Origin: Stenotrophomonas sp. HITSZ_GD
Lineage (GTDB): Bacteria > Pseudomonadota > Gammaproteobacteria > Xanthomonadales > Xanthomonadaceae
Direction of reading: 5' to 3'
Length of the DNA stretch: 64,000 nucleotides
NCBI RefSeq assembly: GCF_029543105.1
Contig: NZ_JARQXB010000005.1
Span: 62,001-126,000, forward strand
Below the pieces are notes generated by a model, which was not told the origin of the DNA, ran no database searches, and saw nothing but the letters and a program-made list of their open reading frames with translations. Each line of letters opens with the position of its first letter. Position 1 is the stretch's first letter. Below are positions 25,526 through 34,827 of the stretch, one piece after another. The position numbers were made by a program, and so were the translations under genes.

Positions 25526-27244
25526 ATGAAAAGGACGAATTCCAGGGAGTTCTGGCTGCTGGCCATCACCGCGCTGCTGGTGATCGGCGCGGGCCTGGGG
25601 ATGCGGGATCCATGGCCCTCGGACGAGCCGCGTTTTGCGCTGGTCGCCAAGCAGATGGTGGAGAGCGGCAACTGGCTCTTCCCGCATCGCGGCATCGAGT
25701 TGTACTCGGACAAGCCGCCGATGCTGATGTGGCTGCAGGCCACCTTCTACACCGTGCTGCGCGACTGGCGCGTGGCGTTCCTGCTGCCTTCGCTGCTGGC
25801 CGCGCTGGGCACGCTGGCCTGCGTCTACGACCTGGGCCGCCGGCTGTGGACGCGCCGCGTCGGCCTGTACGCGGCGTGGGCACTGCTGTTCACCCTGCAC
25901 TTCACCTTCCAGGCCAAGAAGGCGCAGATCGACCCGTTGGTGGTGTGCTTCATCACCCTGGCCAATTACGGCCTGCTGCGCCACCTGCTGCTGGGCCCGC
26001 ACTGGCGCTGGTGGGCGGCGGGCTGGTGCTTCGCCGGCATCGGCGTGATCACCAAGGGCGTGGGCGTGCTGGCGCTGCTGATGCTGCTGCCCGCCGCCCT
26101 CGCCGCGGCGGCGGGCTGGCCGCGCGTGCGGCTGCACGTGCGCGATCCGCGCTTCTGGTGGGGGCCGCTGGCTTTCCTGTTGCCGATCGCGGCCTGGCTG
26201 GTGCCGGTGGTGGTCACCGCGCTGGCGTCGGGCGAGCCGGAATATCGCATCTACCTCAACGACATCCTGTTCCGGCAGACCGCCAAGCGCTACGCGCAGT
26301 CCTGGGACCACCCGCAGCCGTTCTGGTACCACTTCGCCACCATGGCGACGATGTGGATCCCGGTGATCCTCGCGTTGCCGTGGGCGATCCCGGCGTGGTG
26401 GCGGCGCCTGCGCCGGCGCGACGCACGCTACCTGCTGCCGCTGGCGTGGTGGCTGCTGGTGGTGGTGTTCTTCTCCATCCCCAGCGGCAAGCGCGACGTC
26501 TACATCCTGCCGGCGCTGCCGATGTTCTGCCTGGCGCTGGCCCCGCTGCTGCCGGGGCTGCTGCGTCAGCGCGGGCCGCAGCGGCTGCTGTGGACGTTTA
26601 CCGCCGTGTTGTCGCTCGTCTGCCTGGCCGGTGGTTTGTCGATGCTGTGGGGCGAGCCGGCGTTCGAGCGCCGGCTGCTCGAGCAGCGCGGCGCCGACGG
26701 GGCGGTCGCCGCCGCCCTGGCCTGGGTGCTGCTCGCCTGCGGCGGCTGGGGCGTGGCGATGCTGGCGTGGTTGCGGGTGCGCGGCGCGGTGTTCGCGCTG
26801 CTCTCGTTGTTCGGCGTGGTGTGGGTCATCTATGGCCTCATCGGCTATCCCCTGCTCAACGATTCCAGCTCCGCGCGCGGCGTGATGCGCGAGACCGGGC
26901 GCCGCATCGGCCCGCAGGCCGAACTCGGGCTGGTGGCGTGGAAGGAGCAGAACCTGCTGATGGCCGACCGGCCGGCGGTAACGTTCGGCTTCAAGGTGCT
27001 GTGGGACGAACAGCTGCGCCGCGCCGTGGCCTGGCAGGCCGCGCAGCCCGCAACGCGCTGGCTGCTGGTGCAGGAGCCGGCGATGCAGGCCTGTATCGAC
27101 CGCGCACGCGCGCAGGTGGTCGGGGTGGCGAACCGGCGGCGTTGGTGGCTGGTGCCCGCGGCGGCCGTGGTGGGTCCTTGCATCCCCTCGGCGGAGGAAC
27201 TGGCGCGTGAACGCCGCGAGCAGGGCAATGTCGATGTGGAGTGA
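25526..27244 (+). CDS. ArnT-like membrane glycosyltransferase (PMT/GT83 type)
   Basis: 572 residues, polytopic, with at least ten hydrophobic helices. The first periplasmic loop contains PWPSDEPRFALVAKQMVESG, the Asp-Glu motif typical of undecaprenyl-phosphate-sugar transferases such as ArnT, followed by SDKPPMLMWLQ. These enzymes move a sugar (aminoarabinose in ArnT) from a lipid carrier onto lipid A or another periplasmic acceptor. The donor here is not predictable. A C-terminal soluble part of about 120 residues is present, as in ArnT. It starts 24 bp after rsmB and begins a run of cell-envelope genes. Confidence 0.85.
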   Translation: MKRTNSREFWLLAITALLVIGAGLGMRDPWPSDEPRFALVAKQMVESGNWLFPHRGIELYSDKPPMLMWLQATFYTVLRDWRVAFLLPSLLAALGTLACVYDLGRRLWTRRVGLYAAWALLFTLHFTFQAKKAQIDPLVVCFITLANYGLLRHLLLGPHWRWWAAGWCFAGIGVITKGVGVLALLMLLPAALAAAAGWPRVRLHVRDPRFWWGPLAFLLPIAAWLVPVVVTALASGEPEYRIYLNDILFRQTAKRYAQSWDHPQPFWYHFATMATMWIPVILALPWAIPAWWRRLRRRDARYLLPLAWWLLVVVFFSIPSGKRDVYILPALPMFCLALAPLLPGLLRQRGPQRLLWTFTAVLSLVCLAGGLSMLWGEPAFERRLLEQRGADGAVAAALAWVLLACGGWGVAMLAWLRVRGAVFALLSLFGVVWVIYGLIGYPLLNDSSSARGVMRETGRRIGPQAELGLVAWKEQNLLMADRPAVTFGFKVLWDEQLRRAVAWQAAQPATRWLLVQEPAMQACIDRARAQVVGVANRRRWWLVPAAAVVGPCIPSAEELARERREQGNVDVE

Positions 27245-27430
27245 TGCAGTCCGGTGCCACCCGCCGGTAGTGTTTGCCCGGAAAATCGTTTTCATGGGCC
27301 GTGCCTCAACGCCGCTTAGGCCGCGGGATGTGAAGCAACGCCCGTTTCCCTTCACACGCCGCCGCGACTTAGCTGCCGTTCGTAATTGCCTGACGATGAT
27401 GGCCGCCTCTCCGATCCTGCCCGGGCTGCA

Positions 27431-28705
27431 ATGACGATTCTTCATCCCACGCCACCGGAACTGCCTGCGCTGGCCGACGCCAGTCATGCGCGGCGCCTGG
27501 GCGGCGTGGCGGAGTTCGGCATCTTCGCCCTTGCCGCGTTCGTGGTGGCCATGCCCAGCGGCCTGCTGCCGTTCGGGTTGTGCCTGCTGGGCACCAGCGT
27601 GCTGGGGGCGCGCGCGTTGCGCCAAAGCGTGCCCGGCATGGGCGTGAACCTGCGCGCGCTGTGCCTGCTGATGGTGGCGGTGCTGCTGATGTCGCTGTGG
27701 TCGGTGCTGCTGTTCGAGCATGGGCTCAAGGACGTGGACAACCGCTCGCGCTTCGTCGTGCTGCCGTGGGCGGCGCTGTGGGTGTACGCGATGCAGCCGC
27801 GCATGCTGTGGCTGTGGCGCGGCGCGATCACCGGCATCTTCGCCGCGCTGGCGCTGGCGGTGGTGCAGGTGGCGCGGGGCGACCCGCGCGCCGAGGGCTG
27901 GACCAACGCCATCGTGCTGGCCGACATCGTGCTGATGCTGATGGTGCTGGCGGTGTTCTGCCGCCCCCTCGGGCGCTGGGTGTGGGTGGTGCCGGCGCTG
28001 GTGGCCGGCTGCGTGACCATCGTGCTCACCGGCAGCCGCGGCGTGTGGCCGGCGCTGATGTGCCTGCTGGTGCTCGTGGCGATGGGCGCTCGCTGGCGCG
28101 ACGGGCGCACCCGCCTGTTGATCCTGGCCGGCGTGGCCGCCATCGGCGCGACGATCGTGCTCACCGTGCCGGCGCTCACCCACCAGATGCGCATCGGCGA
28201 GCTGCAGCGCGACATGCAGCGCTACGAAGTGGGCGATGTCGATTCTTCCGCCGGCGCACGCCTGGAACGCCTGCACGTGGCCTACGACACTTTCCTCGAC
28301 CACCCGCTGACCGGCGTGGGCGTGGGGCATTTCGACGAGGCGATGAAGCGCCTGCCCGTCTGCGCCACCGACCAGTGGGTGGAGCGCTGCCACCTCGGCC
28401 ACGCGCATAACGACCTGGCCGAATGGGCCGCCACGCAGGGTGTGCTGGGCATCGCGCTGCTGCTGGCGGTGTACGGCGTGCCGCTGTGGCTGCTGGTGCG
28501 GCTGCACCGCCGCAGCGGGCAGGCACGTTTCCGCGGCCCGGCCGCGGCCGGGATCGTCGTGGTGCTCAGCTACGTGCTGTGCGGCATGACCCAGTCGATG
28601 TTCGCCCACCAGGTCACGGCCAGCTTCTACGTCTCGGTCGTCGGCGCGCTGATCGGCCTGGCCGCGCGCGAGGCCGCGCAGGTTCAGTCGGCGCGACGCG
28701 GCTGA
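27431..28705 (+). CDS. O-antigen ligase-like membrane protein (Wzy_C family)
   Basis: 424 residues with ten or more membrane helices. The large periplasmic loop near residues 275-335 holds the Wzy_C signature: HPLTGVGVGHFDEAMKRL, then HLGHAHNDLAEWAATQGVLG, which includes the conserved His-Asn essential in WaaL ligases. Such proteins join O-antigen or other polymers to lipid A-core, or polymerise O units; ligase and polymerase cannot be separated by sequence alone. The 186 bp upstream hold no gene. Its last 22 bp overlap the 3' end of the convergent glycosyltransferase gene. Confidence 0.88.
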   Translation: MTILHPTPPELPALADASHARRLGGVAEFGIFALAAFVVAMPSGLLPFGLCLLGTSVLGARALRQSVPGMGVNLRALCLLMVAVLLMSLWSVLLFEHGLKDVDNRSRFVVLPWAALWVYAMQPRMLWLWRGAITGIFAALALAVVQVARGDPRAEGWTNAIVLADIVLMLMVLAVFCRPLGRWVWVVPALVAGCVTIVLTGSRGVWPALMCLLVLVAMGARWRDGRTRLLILAGVAAIGATIVLTVPALTHQMRIGELQRDMQRYEVGDVDSSAGARLERLHVAYDTFLDHPLTGVGVGHFDEAMKRLPVCATDQWVERCHLGHAHNDLAEWAATQGVLGIALLLAVYGVPLWLLVRLHRRSGQARFRGPAAAGIVVVLSYVLCGMTQSMFAHQVTASFYVSVVGALIGLAAREAAQVQSARRG

Positions 28706-29514
28706 GGCTCGGGGCGCGGCGGGTCGGCCACCGGCTGGCCGTGTTGCAGCAGCCACAGCATGATCGACTTCTGCCGCACGTAGTTGGCGCGCACGTAGGC
28801 ATAGACCAGCCCGCGCCAGCCATCCAGGAAGCCGGCACGCAGCACGTAGCCGCGCCAGAAGCGCCAGGCCGGCGCCAGCACCAGCTTCGACCACGAGGCG
28901 CGCTTGCCGCGCGCGTATTCGTGTTCGGCCATCATCCGGGCATAGCGCTGGGTCTTGGCCAGCTGCTGTTCGAGCGAGCGGTACGGGTAATGGATGAGGT
29001 CGCCGCGCAGCGTGGCGACCGGCCCGTCGACGCTGGCCGCCTCGTGGATCTCGCGCTGGCCGCGCCAGCCGCCGCGGCGCCGGTCGAACAGCCGCAGCAC
29101 GCGGTCCGGATAGGCGTTGCCATGGCGCAGGAAGCGGCCGAAGTAGTCCGACAGGCGATTGAAGCGGTAACCCGCCTGGCCTGCGAAGCCGCCGTCGCGC
29201 GCGGCGAGGATGGACGCGCGCAAGGCATCGCTCACGCGCTCGTCCGCGTCCAGGCACAGCACCCAGTCGTGCGCTGCCTGCGTCACCGCGAAATCCTTCT
29301 GGCTGCGGAAACCGTCGAAGGCGCGTTGCAGCACCCGCGCGCCCGCCGCCGCGGCCAAGGCCGCCGTGGCATCGGTGGATTGCGAGTCCACCACGAGTAT
29401 CTCGTCGCAGAAGGCGAGCGAGGCCAGGCAGTCGCTTATGCGGTCGGCCTCGTTGAACGCGATAATGCAGGCCGAGAGGCGAGGCCGTTCGGACGGAGCG
29501 GTCGATGAGGACAT
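28684..29514 (-). CDS. family 2 glycosyltransferase, WaaE/KdtX-like
   Basis: 276 residues, cytoplasmic GT-A enzyme. ACIIAFNEADRISDCLASL at the N-terminus and the metal-binding LCLDADERVSDALRA (about residues 90-105) define GT2. The pattern GWRGQREIHEAASVDGPV and the C-terminal PAWRFWRGYVLRAGFLDGWR match LPS-core beta-1,4-glucosyltransferases of the WaaE/KdtX type. It probably adds a sugar to the inner core. The start codon lies only 4 bp from that of the divergent neighbour. Confidence 0.88.
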   Translation of the reverse strand: MSSSTAPSERPRLSACIIAFNEADRISDCLASLAFCDEILVVDSQSTDATAALAAAAGARVLQRAFDGFRSQKDFAVTQAAHDWVLCLDADERVSDALRASILAARDGGFAGQAGYRFNRLSDYFGRFLRHGNAYPDRVLRLFDRRRGGWRGQREIHEAASVDGPVATLRGDLIHYPYRSLEQQLAKTQRYARMMAEHEYARGKRASWSKLVLAPAWRFWRGYVLRAGFLDGWRGLVYAYVRANYVRQKSIMLWLLQHGQPVADPPRPEPQPRRAD

Positions 29515-29518
29515 AGAG

Positions 29519-30574
29519 ATGGCCGAGTACCTGCTGTTCGCGACGGAGCGTTACGCCCTGCCTATTCTGGCGCCTCTGGCGCGGGCGTTACAGGCCAGCG
29601 GGCAGTCCGTCCACGCCTGGTTCGAGGACGGCGCGCGCGGGGCGAGGCTGGACGGCGTGCCGTCGGCGGACCTGCGCGCGGCCCTGGCGCTGCGCCCGCG
29701 CGCGGTGTTCAGCGCCGCCAACTGGGTGCCCGGGTTCCTGTCCGGGGCGAAGGTGCAGCTGTTCCATGGCTTCAACGTAGAGAAACGCGAGGACAACCGC
29801 GGCCACTTTCGCGTGCGCGGTCTGTTCGACCTCTACTGCACGCAGGGCCCGGCGACCACCGCGCCTTTCCGCGAATTGGCCGAGCGCGAGGGTCACTTTG
29901 CCGTGGCCGAGACCGGCTGGCCCAAGCTCGACCCGCTGTTCCGCGACGACGATGGCGAGAGCGCCCGGCTGCGCGCCCGGGCGGCGGGACGGCCGACGAT
30001 CCTGTTCGGCTCCACCTTCACCGAGCGCCTCAGCGCCGCGCCCGTGCTGCACGATGCCATTGCCGCCGACATCGCGCGCGGCGAGCACTACTGGCTGCTG
30101 ACCCTGCATCCGAAATGCCCGCCCGAATTGTTCGCCCGCTACCGCGCGCTGGCCGGCGCCAACGCGCACTTCGTCGAGCCCGAGCAGGTGATGGCCGCCC
30201 AGCGCGCGGCCGACGTGCTGGTGTCCGATACCTCGTCGATCGTTTCGGAGTTCGTGGTGCAGCACAAGCCGGTGGTGACGCTGCGCAACCGCGCGCCGAA
30301 GCCGCACATGATCGATTTCGACGACCCGGCGCAGCTCCCGCGCATGCTCGCGCGCGCGCTGGCGCCGGAGCCGGCGTTGCGCGAGGCGATCGTGCGCTAC
30401 GCCGATGCGATCCACCCGTACCGCGATGGTCTGTCCTCCGAGCGGGTGATCGCCGCCACCGAAGATTTCATCGACGGGGAGATGGGGCGGCTGCGTCGCA
30501 AGCCGCTCGGTGCGCTGTGGCGTGGGCTGCAGATCCGCAAGGACCTGGGCTACTGGGGTCCCGCGCAGCGCTGA
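29519..30574 (+). CDS. CDP-glycerol glycerophosphotransferase-like protein
   Basis: 351 residues. The C-terminal half has the Glyphos_transf pattern: TLHPKCPPELFARYRALA (about residues 198-215) and the donor-binding ADVLVSDTSSIVSEFVV with HKPVVTLRNRAPK (about residues 235-262). Gram-positive members polymerise teichoic acid glycerol-phosphate. Gram-negative members in LPS loci are thought to add phosphoglycerol or a related group to core or O-antigen. GAGG lies 8 bp before ATG. It is transcribed away from the WaaE-like gene within an envelope cluster, which supports a surface-polysaccharide role. Confidence 0.8.
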   Translation: MAEYLLFATERYALPILAPLARALQASGQSVHAWFEDGARGARLDGVPSADLRAALALRPRAVFSAANWVPGFLSGAKVQLFHGFNVEKREDNRGHFRVRGLFDLYCTQGPATTAPFRELAEREGHFAVAETGWPKLDPLFRDDDGESARLRARAAGRPTILFGSTFTERLSAAPVLHDAIAADIARGEHYWLLTLHPKCPPELFARYRALAGANAHFVEPEQVMAAQRAADVLVSDTSSIVSEFVVQHKPVVTLRNRAPKPHMIDFDDPAQLPRMLARALAPEPALREAIVRYADAIHPYRDGLSSERVIAATEDFIDGEMGRLRRKPLGALWRGLQIRKDLGYWGPAQR

Positions 30575-30575
30575 G

Positions 30576-32096
30576 TCACCAGCGCAGGCGGCGCTTCGCC
30601 AGCCGCGCGCCGAGCTGCGCGTAGAGCGCTTCGGCTTGCGCCAACGGCACCAGGCGCAGGCGCAACGGCGGGCCGGAGGCGTGCGCGCCGGCGGTATCCA
30701 GCCAGAGCGAGGCCGTGCCGCACAGGCGGTCCAGCGGCGAGCGCGACAGCCGCAGCGCCTGCAGCTTGTCGAGCTCGGCCATGCGCCACCAACGGTCCCA
30801 CCAGCCGCCGCGCACGACCACGCGCTCGCCATCCACCGACCAGCCCATGCGGGCCACCTGCCGGTACGCGGCGAACAACGCCCACGGCCACCACGCCAGC
30901 AGCCACCACGCCCACAGGCCGACATGCCAGGACGCCATCGCCGCGACCGGCAGCAGCCACAGCGCCGGCAGCGCCAGCCGCCAGCCATTGGCACGCGGCA
31001 CCGGGGTCCACTGCGCGGGCGGCCAGGCCGCGTGCGGCAGCAGCTCGGCGATGAGCGCATCGCAGGCCTGCGGGGTGGCGATCGGCGCGACGTCGCGGAA
31101 CGCGCGGCCGTGGTCGTCATGTTGCTGCGAGGCGGCGGTATCCACCTGCAGGCGGCGCCGGCGCAGGCAGCGGTGCAGGAAGCCCTCGCGCAGCGTCCAG
31201 GCCTGGATGCGCCGCCGCGTGGTGCTGGTGCGGATGCGGGTGAGCAGCCCGCGCTCGACGGTAAGCCGGCGCTCGATCTCGCTGAGCGTGAAGCCGTGGT
31301 ACTGCACCAGCGCCAGCAGCACGGACAGCGCGCGCATCGCCAACAGCAGCAGGACGAGCAGCAACAACGCCGCGATCGCCGTGGCCGCCAGCCCGGGATG
31401 CAATGCGTGGACGTAGCGGTAGGCCACCTCGCCGTTGTCGGTGATGAAGCGGGTGACCGCGCGCTCCGGGAACGCCTGGTACAGCACGCCGAAAGAGGCG
31501 GCGACCACCACCATGCCGCGGTTGGAGACCAGCCCGAGGCGGATGACCTCGGGCACCGGCAGGCGCAGCAGCGTGCGCGCCGGCGGCTCGGCCGCGACGG
31601 CGGCGGCCTCTGCCGAGGCGAGGCCATCGGCTGCGGTGCGCGTGCCGTGGCGGACGCGCTGCTCCAGCGCCAGCGCGCGGTCCAGCCGCAGCACGCGCAT
31701 CTGCGCCTCGGGCCGCGCACCGCCGGCCGATTCCAGCCGCACCTCGGCCACGCCGAACATGCGGTGCAGCACATTCTGGTGCAGCACCACGTTGTGGATG
31801 CGCGCATAAGGGATATCGCGCCAGCTGCGTTCGAGCAGGCCGCTGCGGATGTGGATCGCGTCCGGGCCGAGGCGGTAGCGGTAGGTCAGGTATTGCAGCA
31901 CCGAGATCCCGACCAGCACGCCGATCGCCACGAGGCTGGCCAGGTTCGCGTAACCGTCCACGCGATCGCCGCGCTGGCCGAAGAACACCAGCAGCACCAG
32001 CGGGATGAAGAACTGCCGCGCCTGCTGCAACAGCACGAACAGCCACGAGAGGGGATGCAGCCGCTGTTCGCCGGCGTCGAGGTCGGGCGTGCTCAC
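30576..32096 (-). CDS. PH-domain membrane protein, YdbT-like
   Basis: 506 residues. Repeated units of paired membrane helices followed by a bacterial PH (bPH_2) domain. The first unit is FFIPLVLLVFFGQRGD and YRYRLGPDAIHIRSGLLERS with the conserved IPYARIHNVVLHQNVLHRMF; similar segments recur at EIERRLTVERGLLTRI and WSVDGERVVVRGGWWDRWWR. In Bacillus, YdbS and YdbT together give resistance to antimicrobial peptides. The GTG start overlaps the TGA of the upstream YdbS-like gene (GTGA, 32093-32096), so the two subunits are made together. It converges with the glycerophosphotransferase gene. Confidence 0.85.
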   Translation of the reverse strand: MSTPDLDAGEQRLHPLSWLFVLLQQARQFFIPLVLLVFFGQRGDRVDGYANLASLVAIGVLVGISVLQYLTYRYRLGPDAIHIRSGLLERSWRDIPYARIHNVVLHQNVLHRMFGVAEVRLESAGGARPEAQMRVLRLDRALALEQRVRHGTRTAADGLASAEAAAVAAEPPARTLLRLPVPEVIRLGLVSNRGMVVVAASFGVLYQAFPERAVTRFITDNGEVAYRYVHALHPGLAATAIAALLLLVLLLLAMRALSVLLALVQYHGFTLSEIERRLTVERGLLTRIRTSTTRRRIQAWTLREGFLHRCLRRRRLQVDTAASQQHDDHGRAFRDVAPIATPQACDALIAELLPHAAWPPAQWTPVPRANGWRLALPALWLLPVAAMASWHVGLWAWWLLAWWPWALFAAYRQVARMGWSVDGERVVVRGGWWDRWWRMAELDKLQALRLSRSPLDRLCGTASLWLDTAGAHASGPPLRLRLVPLAQAEALYAQLGARLAKRRLRW

Positions 32097-32653
32097 AGCG
32101 CGTCGTCGTCCTGGTCGAGTTGGCGCGACAGGCGCTCGCGCAGGCGTTCGGCGTCGGCGGCGGCCAGGCCGGCGATGGACACCGCGCCAAAGCGGCTGCC
32201 GGCCGTGTGTACCACCAGCGTGGACAGCCCGAGCATGCGCTCCAGCGGCCCGCGGCGCAGGTCCAGGTGCTGCACGCGGCTGGCCGGCACGCGGGTTTCG
32301 GACTGCCACAGCCCGCCGCGGCGCACCGCCAAGCCTTGCGCGTCGAGCAGCCAGCGCACGCGGCGGCGGCGGCGATAGGCCAGAGCGGCGAGCAGCACCG
32401 CGACCACCGCCACGACGCCGGCGCTCGCCGGCCACGGCAACGGTGAGCCTTCTCCAATCCGCAAGATCAGCCCGCCCCCGACGAGCAGGCATGGAATCAA
32501 CAGGGACAGGCCGGCCATCGCACCGGCCAGCACGGCGCCGCGCAGCGGCAGCGGCTGCCAATCGAGGGGGAAGGGATGAGGAAAACCGGGGTCGGACGAC
32601 GACGGCGAAGGGTCGGACACGGGCAAGGCGCCTGGTGGGATCGCGCCCAGCAT
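32093..32653 (-). CDS. PH-domain membrane protein, YdbS-like
   Basis: 186 residues: two membrane helices (about residues 40-62 and 75-92), then one bacterial PH domain with the signature VRWLLDAQGLAVRRGGLWQS and VPASRVQHLDLRRGPLERML. It is the short partner of the YdbT-like protein encoded immediately downstream with overlapping stop and start codons. The first 25 residues are Pro/Ser-rich and may be non-essential; a later start at the Val or Met codons before the first helix cannot be excluded. Confidence 0.83.
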   Translation of the reverse strand: MLGAIPPGALPVSDPSPSSSDPGFPHPFPLDWQPLPLRGAVLAGAMAGLSLLIPCLLVGGGLILRIGEGSPLPWPASAGVVAVVAVLLAALAYRRRRRVRWLLDAQGLAVRRGGLWQSETRVPASRVQHLDLRRGPLERMLGLSTLVVHTAGSRFGAVSIAGLAAADAERLRERLSRQLDQDDDAL

Positions 32654-32690
32654 AGCCGTGGCGCCACCGGCGCCGGAACCGCCCCGCGTT

Positions 32691-33821
32691 TTACTGCGAG
32701 GCGAGGATCAGCGCGTCCACGTCCAGCGCATGGCCGGCGCGCGCGGCCTTGGTGCGCAAGTACTGCTCGTTTTCGTGGGTGATTTCACCGGTCACCGGGA
32801 TGCGCTCGACCACCTCGATGCCCGCCGCGCGCAAGCGCTCGACCTTGCTCGGGTTGTTGGTGAGCAGCTGGATGCGCTCGATGCCCAGGCCGCGCAGCAT
32901 CGCTACCGCGCTGCCGTAGCGGCGCTCGTCCGGGCCGAAGCCGAGCTGGGCGTCGGCGTCGATGGTGTCCAGGCCGGCGTGCTGGTAGCCGTAGGCGCGC
33001 ATCTTGGCCGCGATGCCGGTACCCCGGCCTTCCTGGTCCAGGTACAGCAATACGCCGCCGCCGAGCGCCTTGAGCTTGTCCAGGCCGCGGCGCAGCTGGT
33101 CGCCGCAATCGCACTTGAGCGAGCCGAACAGGTCGCCCGTGAGGCAGGAGGAATGCACGCGCACCGGCACCGGCTTGGAGAGGTCCGGCTGGCCGACCAC
33201 GATGGCGACCTGGTCGCGCTGGGCCACGCCGCCGCGGAACACCACGAACTCGCTCATGCCGACCTCGCGCAGCGGCACGGGCGTGCGGGTGACCAGCTCG
33301 TACGGACGCGCGGCGGCGCGCGCGCAGCCTTCGAACAGGTCCGACAGTTGCAGCCACTGGCAGGCGGCGAAGGCGGCTTCCTCGGCCGGCGTCAGGGCCA
33401 CCGCGATCATCGCCGGCAGCAGCAGGCCGAGCCGGGCGATCTCCACCGCGCCGGCATCCAGTGCGTCGCCGGCGTCATGCTGCGCGGGTACCTGCGCCTG
33501 GCGCAGGTAGGCCAGGGAGGCCAGCGCGTCGTAGGACACGCCGGCCAGCGGCACCCGTGCGCCATGCGGCGCGTCCAGGCCCAGCACCTGCGCGCGGGTC
33601 GGGGTGAGGAGCAGGTAGTGCCGGCCGCCCGCGGCCTGCGCGAAGGCGGCGTAGGAATGCGCGGTGCTGCTGTCCAGCGCCATCACCGCGCGGGGCTGCC
33701 CATCGCCATCGCGCAACACCACCGGCCGGCCGGCGCGCAGCTCGGAAGCCGCGCGCTCGCAGCGGATGGCGGCGGGATCGCCGAAGGGATCGGGGCGGGG
33801 GGCGGAGGTCGGGATGTCCAT
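32691..33821 (-). CDS. ribA: GTP cyclohydrolase II with degenerate DHBP-synthase-like N-domain
   Basis: 376 residues. The C-terminal part (about residues 180-376) is a complete RibA. It has zinc cysteines in SSCLTGDLFGSLKCDCGD, the catalytic stretch GGVLLYLDQEGRGTGIAAKM and the ending LLTNNPSKVERLRAAGIEVV. It converts GTP to the first pyrimidine intermediate of riboflavin synthesis. The N-terminal 170 residues follow the layout of DHBP synthase, but the acidic RENEGDL metal motif of RibB is absent, so I infer only the GTP cyclohydrolase step is active. The start (MDIPTSAPRPDPF) has AGGGA about 6 bp upstream. No FMN riboswitch is visible in the 88 bp before it. Confidence 0.9.
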   Translation of the reverse strand: MDIPTSAPRPDPFGDPAAIRCERAASELRAGRPVVLRDGDGQPRAVMALDSSTAHSYAAFAQAAGGRHYLLLTPTRAQVLGLDAPHGARVPLAGVSYDALASLAYLRQAQVPAQHDAGDALDAGAVEIARLGLLLPAMIAVALTPAEEAAFAACQWLQLSDLFEGCARAAARPYELVTRTPVPLREVGMSEFVVFRGGVAQRDQVAIVVGQPDLSKPVPVRVHSSCLTGDLFGSLKCDCGDQLRRGLDKLKALGGGVLLYLDQEGRGTGIAAKMRAYGYQHAGLDTIDADAQLGFGPDERRYGSAVAMLRGLGIERIQLLTNNPSKVERLRAAGIEVVERIPVTGEITHENEQYLRTKAARAGHALDVDALILASQ

Positions 33822-33909
33822 GAAGTTCCCTGATGGGGGCGGGCAGGGGCCGTTCAATGTGGAAAAGGGCACTGCAACAACTTGTCGCAGGATTGGTGGC
33901 AATCGCGTG

Positions 33910-34827
33910 TCAGTGCGGATGGCGCGCGGTCGCGTAGGGGTTGGGTTCGCCGCTACCGGGCGGGCGCAGCGTGTAGCGCTTGTAGGTCCACTGGTACTGC
34001 GTGGGGTCGCGGCGGGCGATGCGCTCCAGGCCGGCGTTGAGCGCGGTGGCGGCGACGACCGGGTCCGGGTCGGCCAGCGCCGGCTCGGCCGGTTCGATAT
34101 GCAGCGCGAAGTCCAGGTCCTCGCTCAGCCGCTCCACCCAGCCGTACAGCACGACGGCGCCGGTGCGCTCGGCCAGGCGGTTGACCAGGGTCATGGTCAG
34201 CGCCGGGTGGCCGAAGAACGGGGCGAAGACGCCATCGCCCATCTTGGGCTGCTGGTCTGGCAGGATGCCGACCGCGCCGCCGTCCTTGAGCGTCTTGAAC
34301 AACTGGCGCACGGCCGGGCCCTCTGCGCGCACCTGGCGCACGTTGTCCTTGCCGCGCGCGCGCTGCAGGAAGCCATCGACCACCGGCGAATCCGGCGGGC
34401 GGTAGACAATGGCGATGGGGCCGCGCTCGGCCAGCCACTGGTTGAGCAGTTCCCAGTTGCCGAAGTGCGGCGCGGCGACGATGACGCCGCGGCCGGAGGC
34501 CAGCGCCGCGTCGTAGAGGTCCTGGCCGTGGCGCTCGCGCAGGCGGGCGAGGTTCTCGGCCGGCGGGCGGGTCCAGGTGCGCAGCATCTCGAAGGTCTGC
34601 CGGGCGGTGGAGCGGAGGATGCGCGGATGCAGCGCGGCACGCTCGGCGGCTGTCAGTTCGGGATAGGCGAGCTCGAGGTTGCGGCGCACGACGCGGCTTT
34701 CGCGCGCGTCCACGTGCCGCCACACCCAGGCAATGGCGTCGGCGAGGGCCTTGAGGCAGGGCCACGGCAGGCGGCCCAGCAGGGCGGCGGCCCGGTACAG
34801 CCACCCGGCGCGGAGATCGGCATTCAT
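33910..34827 (-). CDS. lipid A biosynthesis acyltransferase (LpxL/HtrB family)
   Basis: 305 residues. Inner-membrane enzyme that transfers a secondary acyl chain from acyl-ACP to Kdo-lipid IVA or lipid A. The catalytic HX4E motif is HFGNWE (about residue 125). Further family blocks are GILPDQQPKMGDGVFAPFFG and RIARRDPTQYQWTYKRY close to the C-terminus. A hydrophobic N-terminal segment (WLYRAAALLGRLPWPCLKAL) anchors it. Which acyl position it modifies is not predictable. It stands alone, divergent from dtd. Confidence 0.92.
   Translation of the reverse strand: MNADLRAGWLYRAAALLGRLPWPCLKALADAIAWVWRHVDARESRVVRRNLELAYPELTAAERAALHPRILRSTARQTFEMLRTWTRPPAENLARLRERHGQDLYDAALASGRGVIVAAPHFGNWELLNQWLAERGPIAIVYRPPDSPVVDGFLQRARGKDNVRQVRAEGPAVRQLFKTLKDGGAVGILPDQQPKMGDGVFAPFFGHPALTMTLVNRLAERTGAVVLYGWVERLSEDLDFALHIEPAEPALADPDPVVAATALNAGLERIARRDPTQYQWTYKRYTLRPPGSGEPNPYATARHPH

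Noticed and set aside
25514-29257. A 1247-codon open frame on the minus strand
   Set aside because: It covers three convincing genes in other frames (the ArnT-like, O-antigen ligase-like and WaaE-like genes), and its product is a Gln/His/Arg-rich string typical of antisense frames in GC-rich DNA.
33822-33909. An FMN riboswitch before ribA
   Set aside because: The 88-bp gap is too short and lacks the conserved RFN-element core segments.
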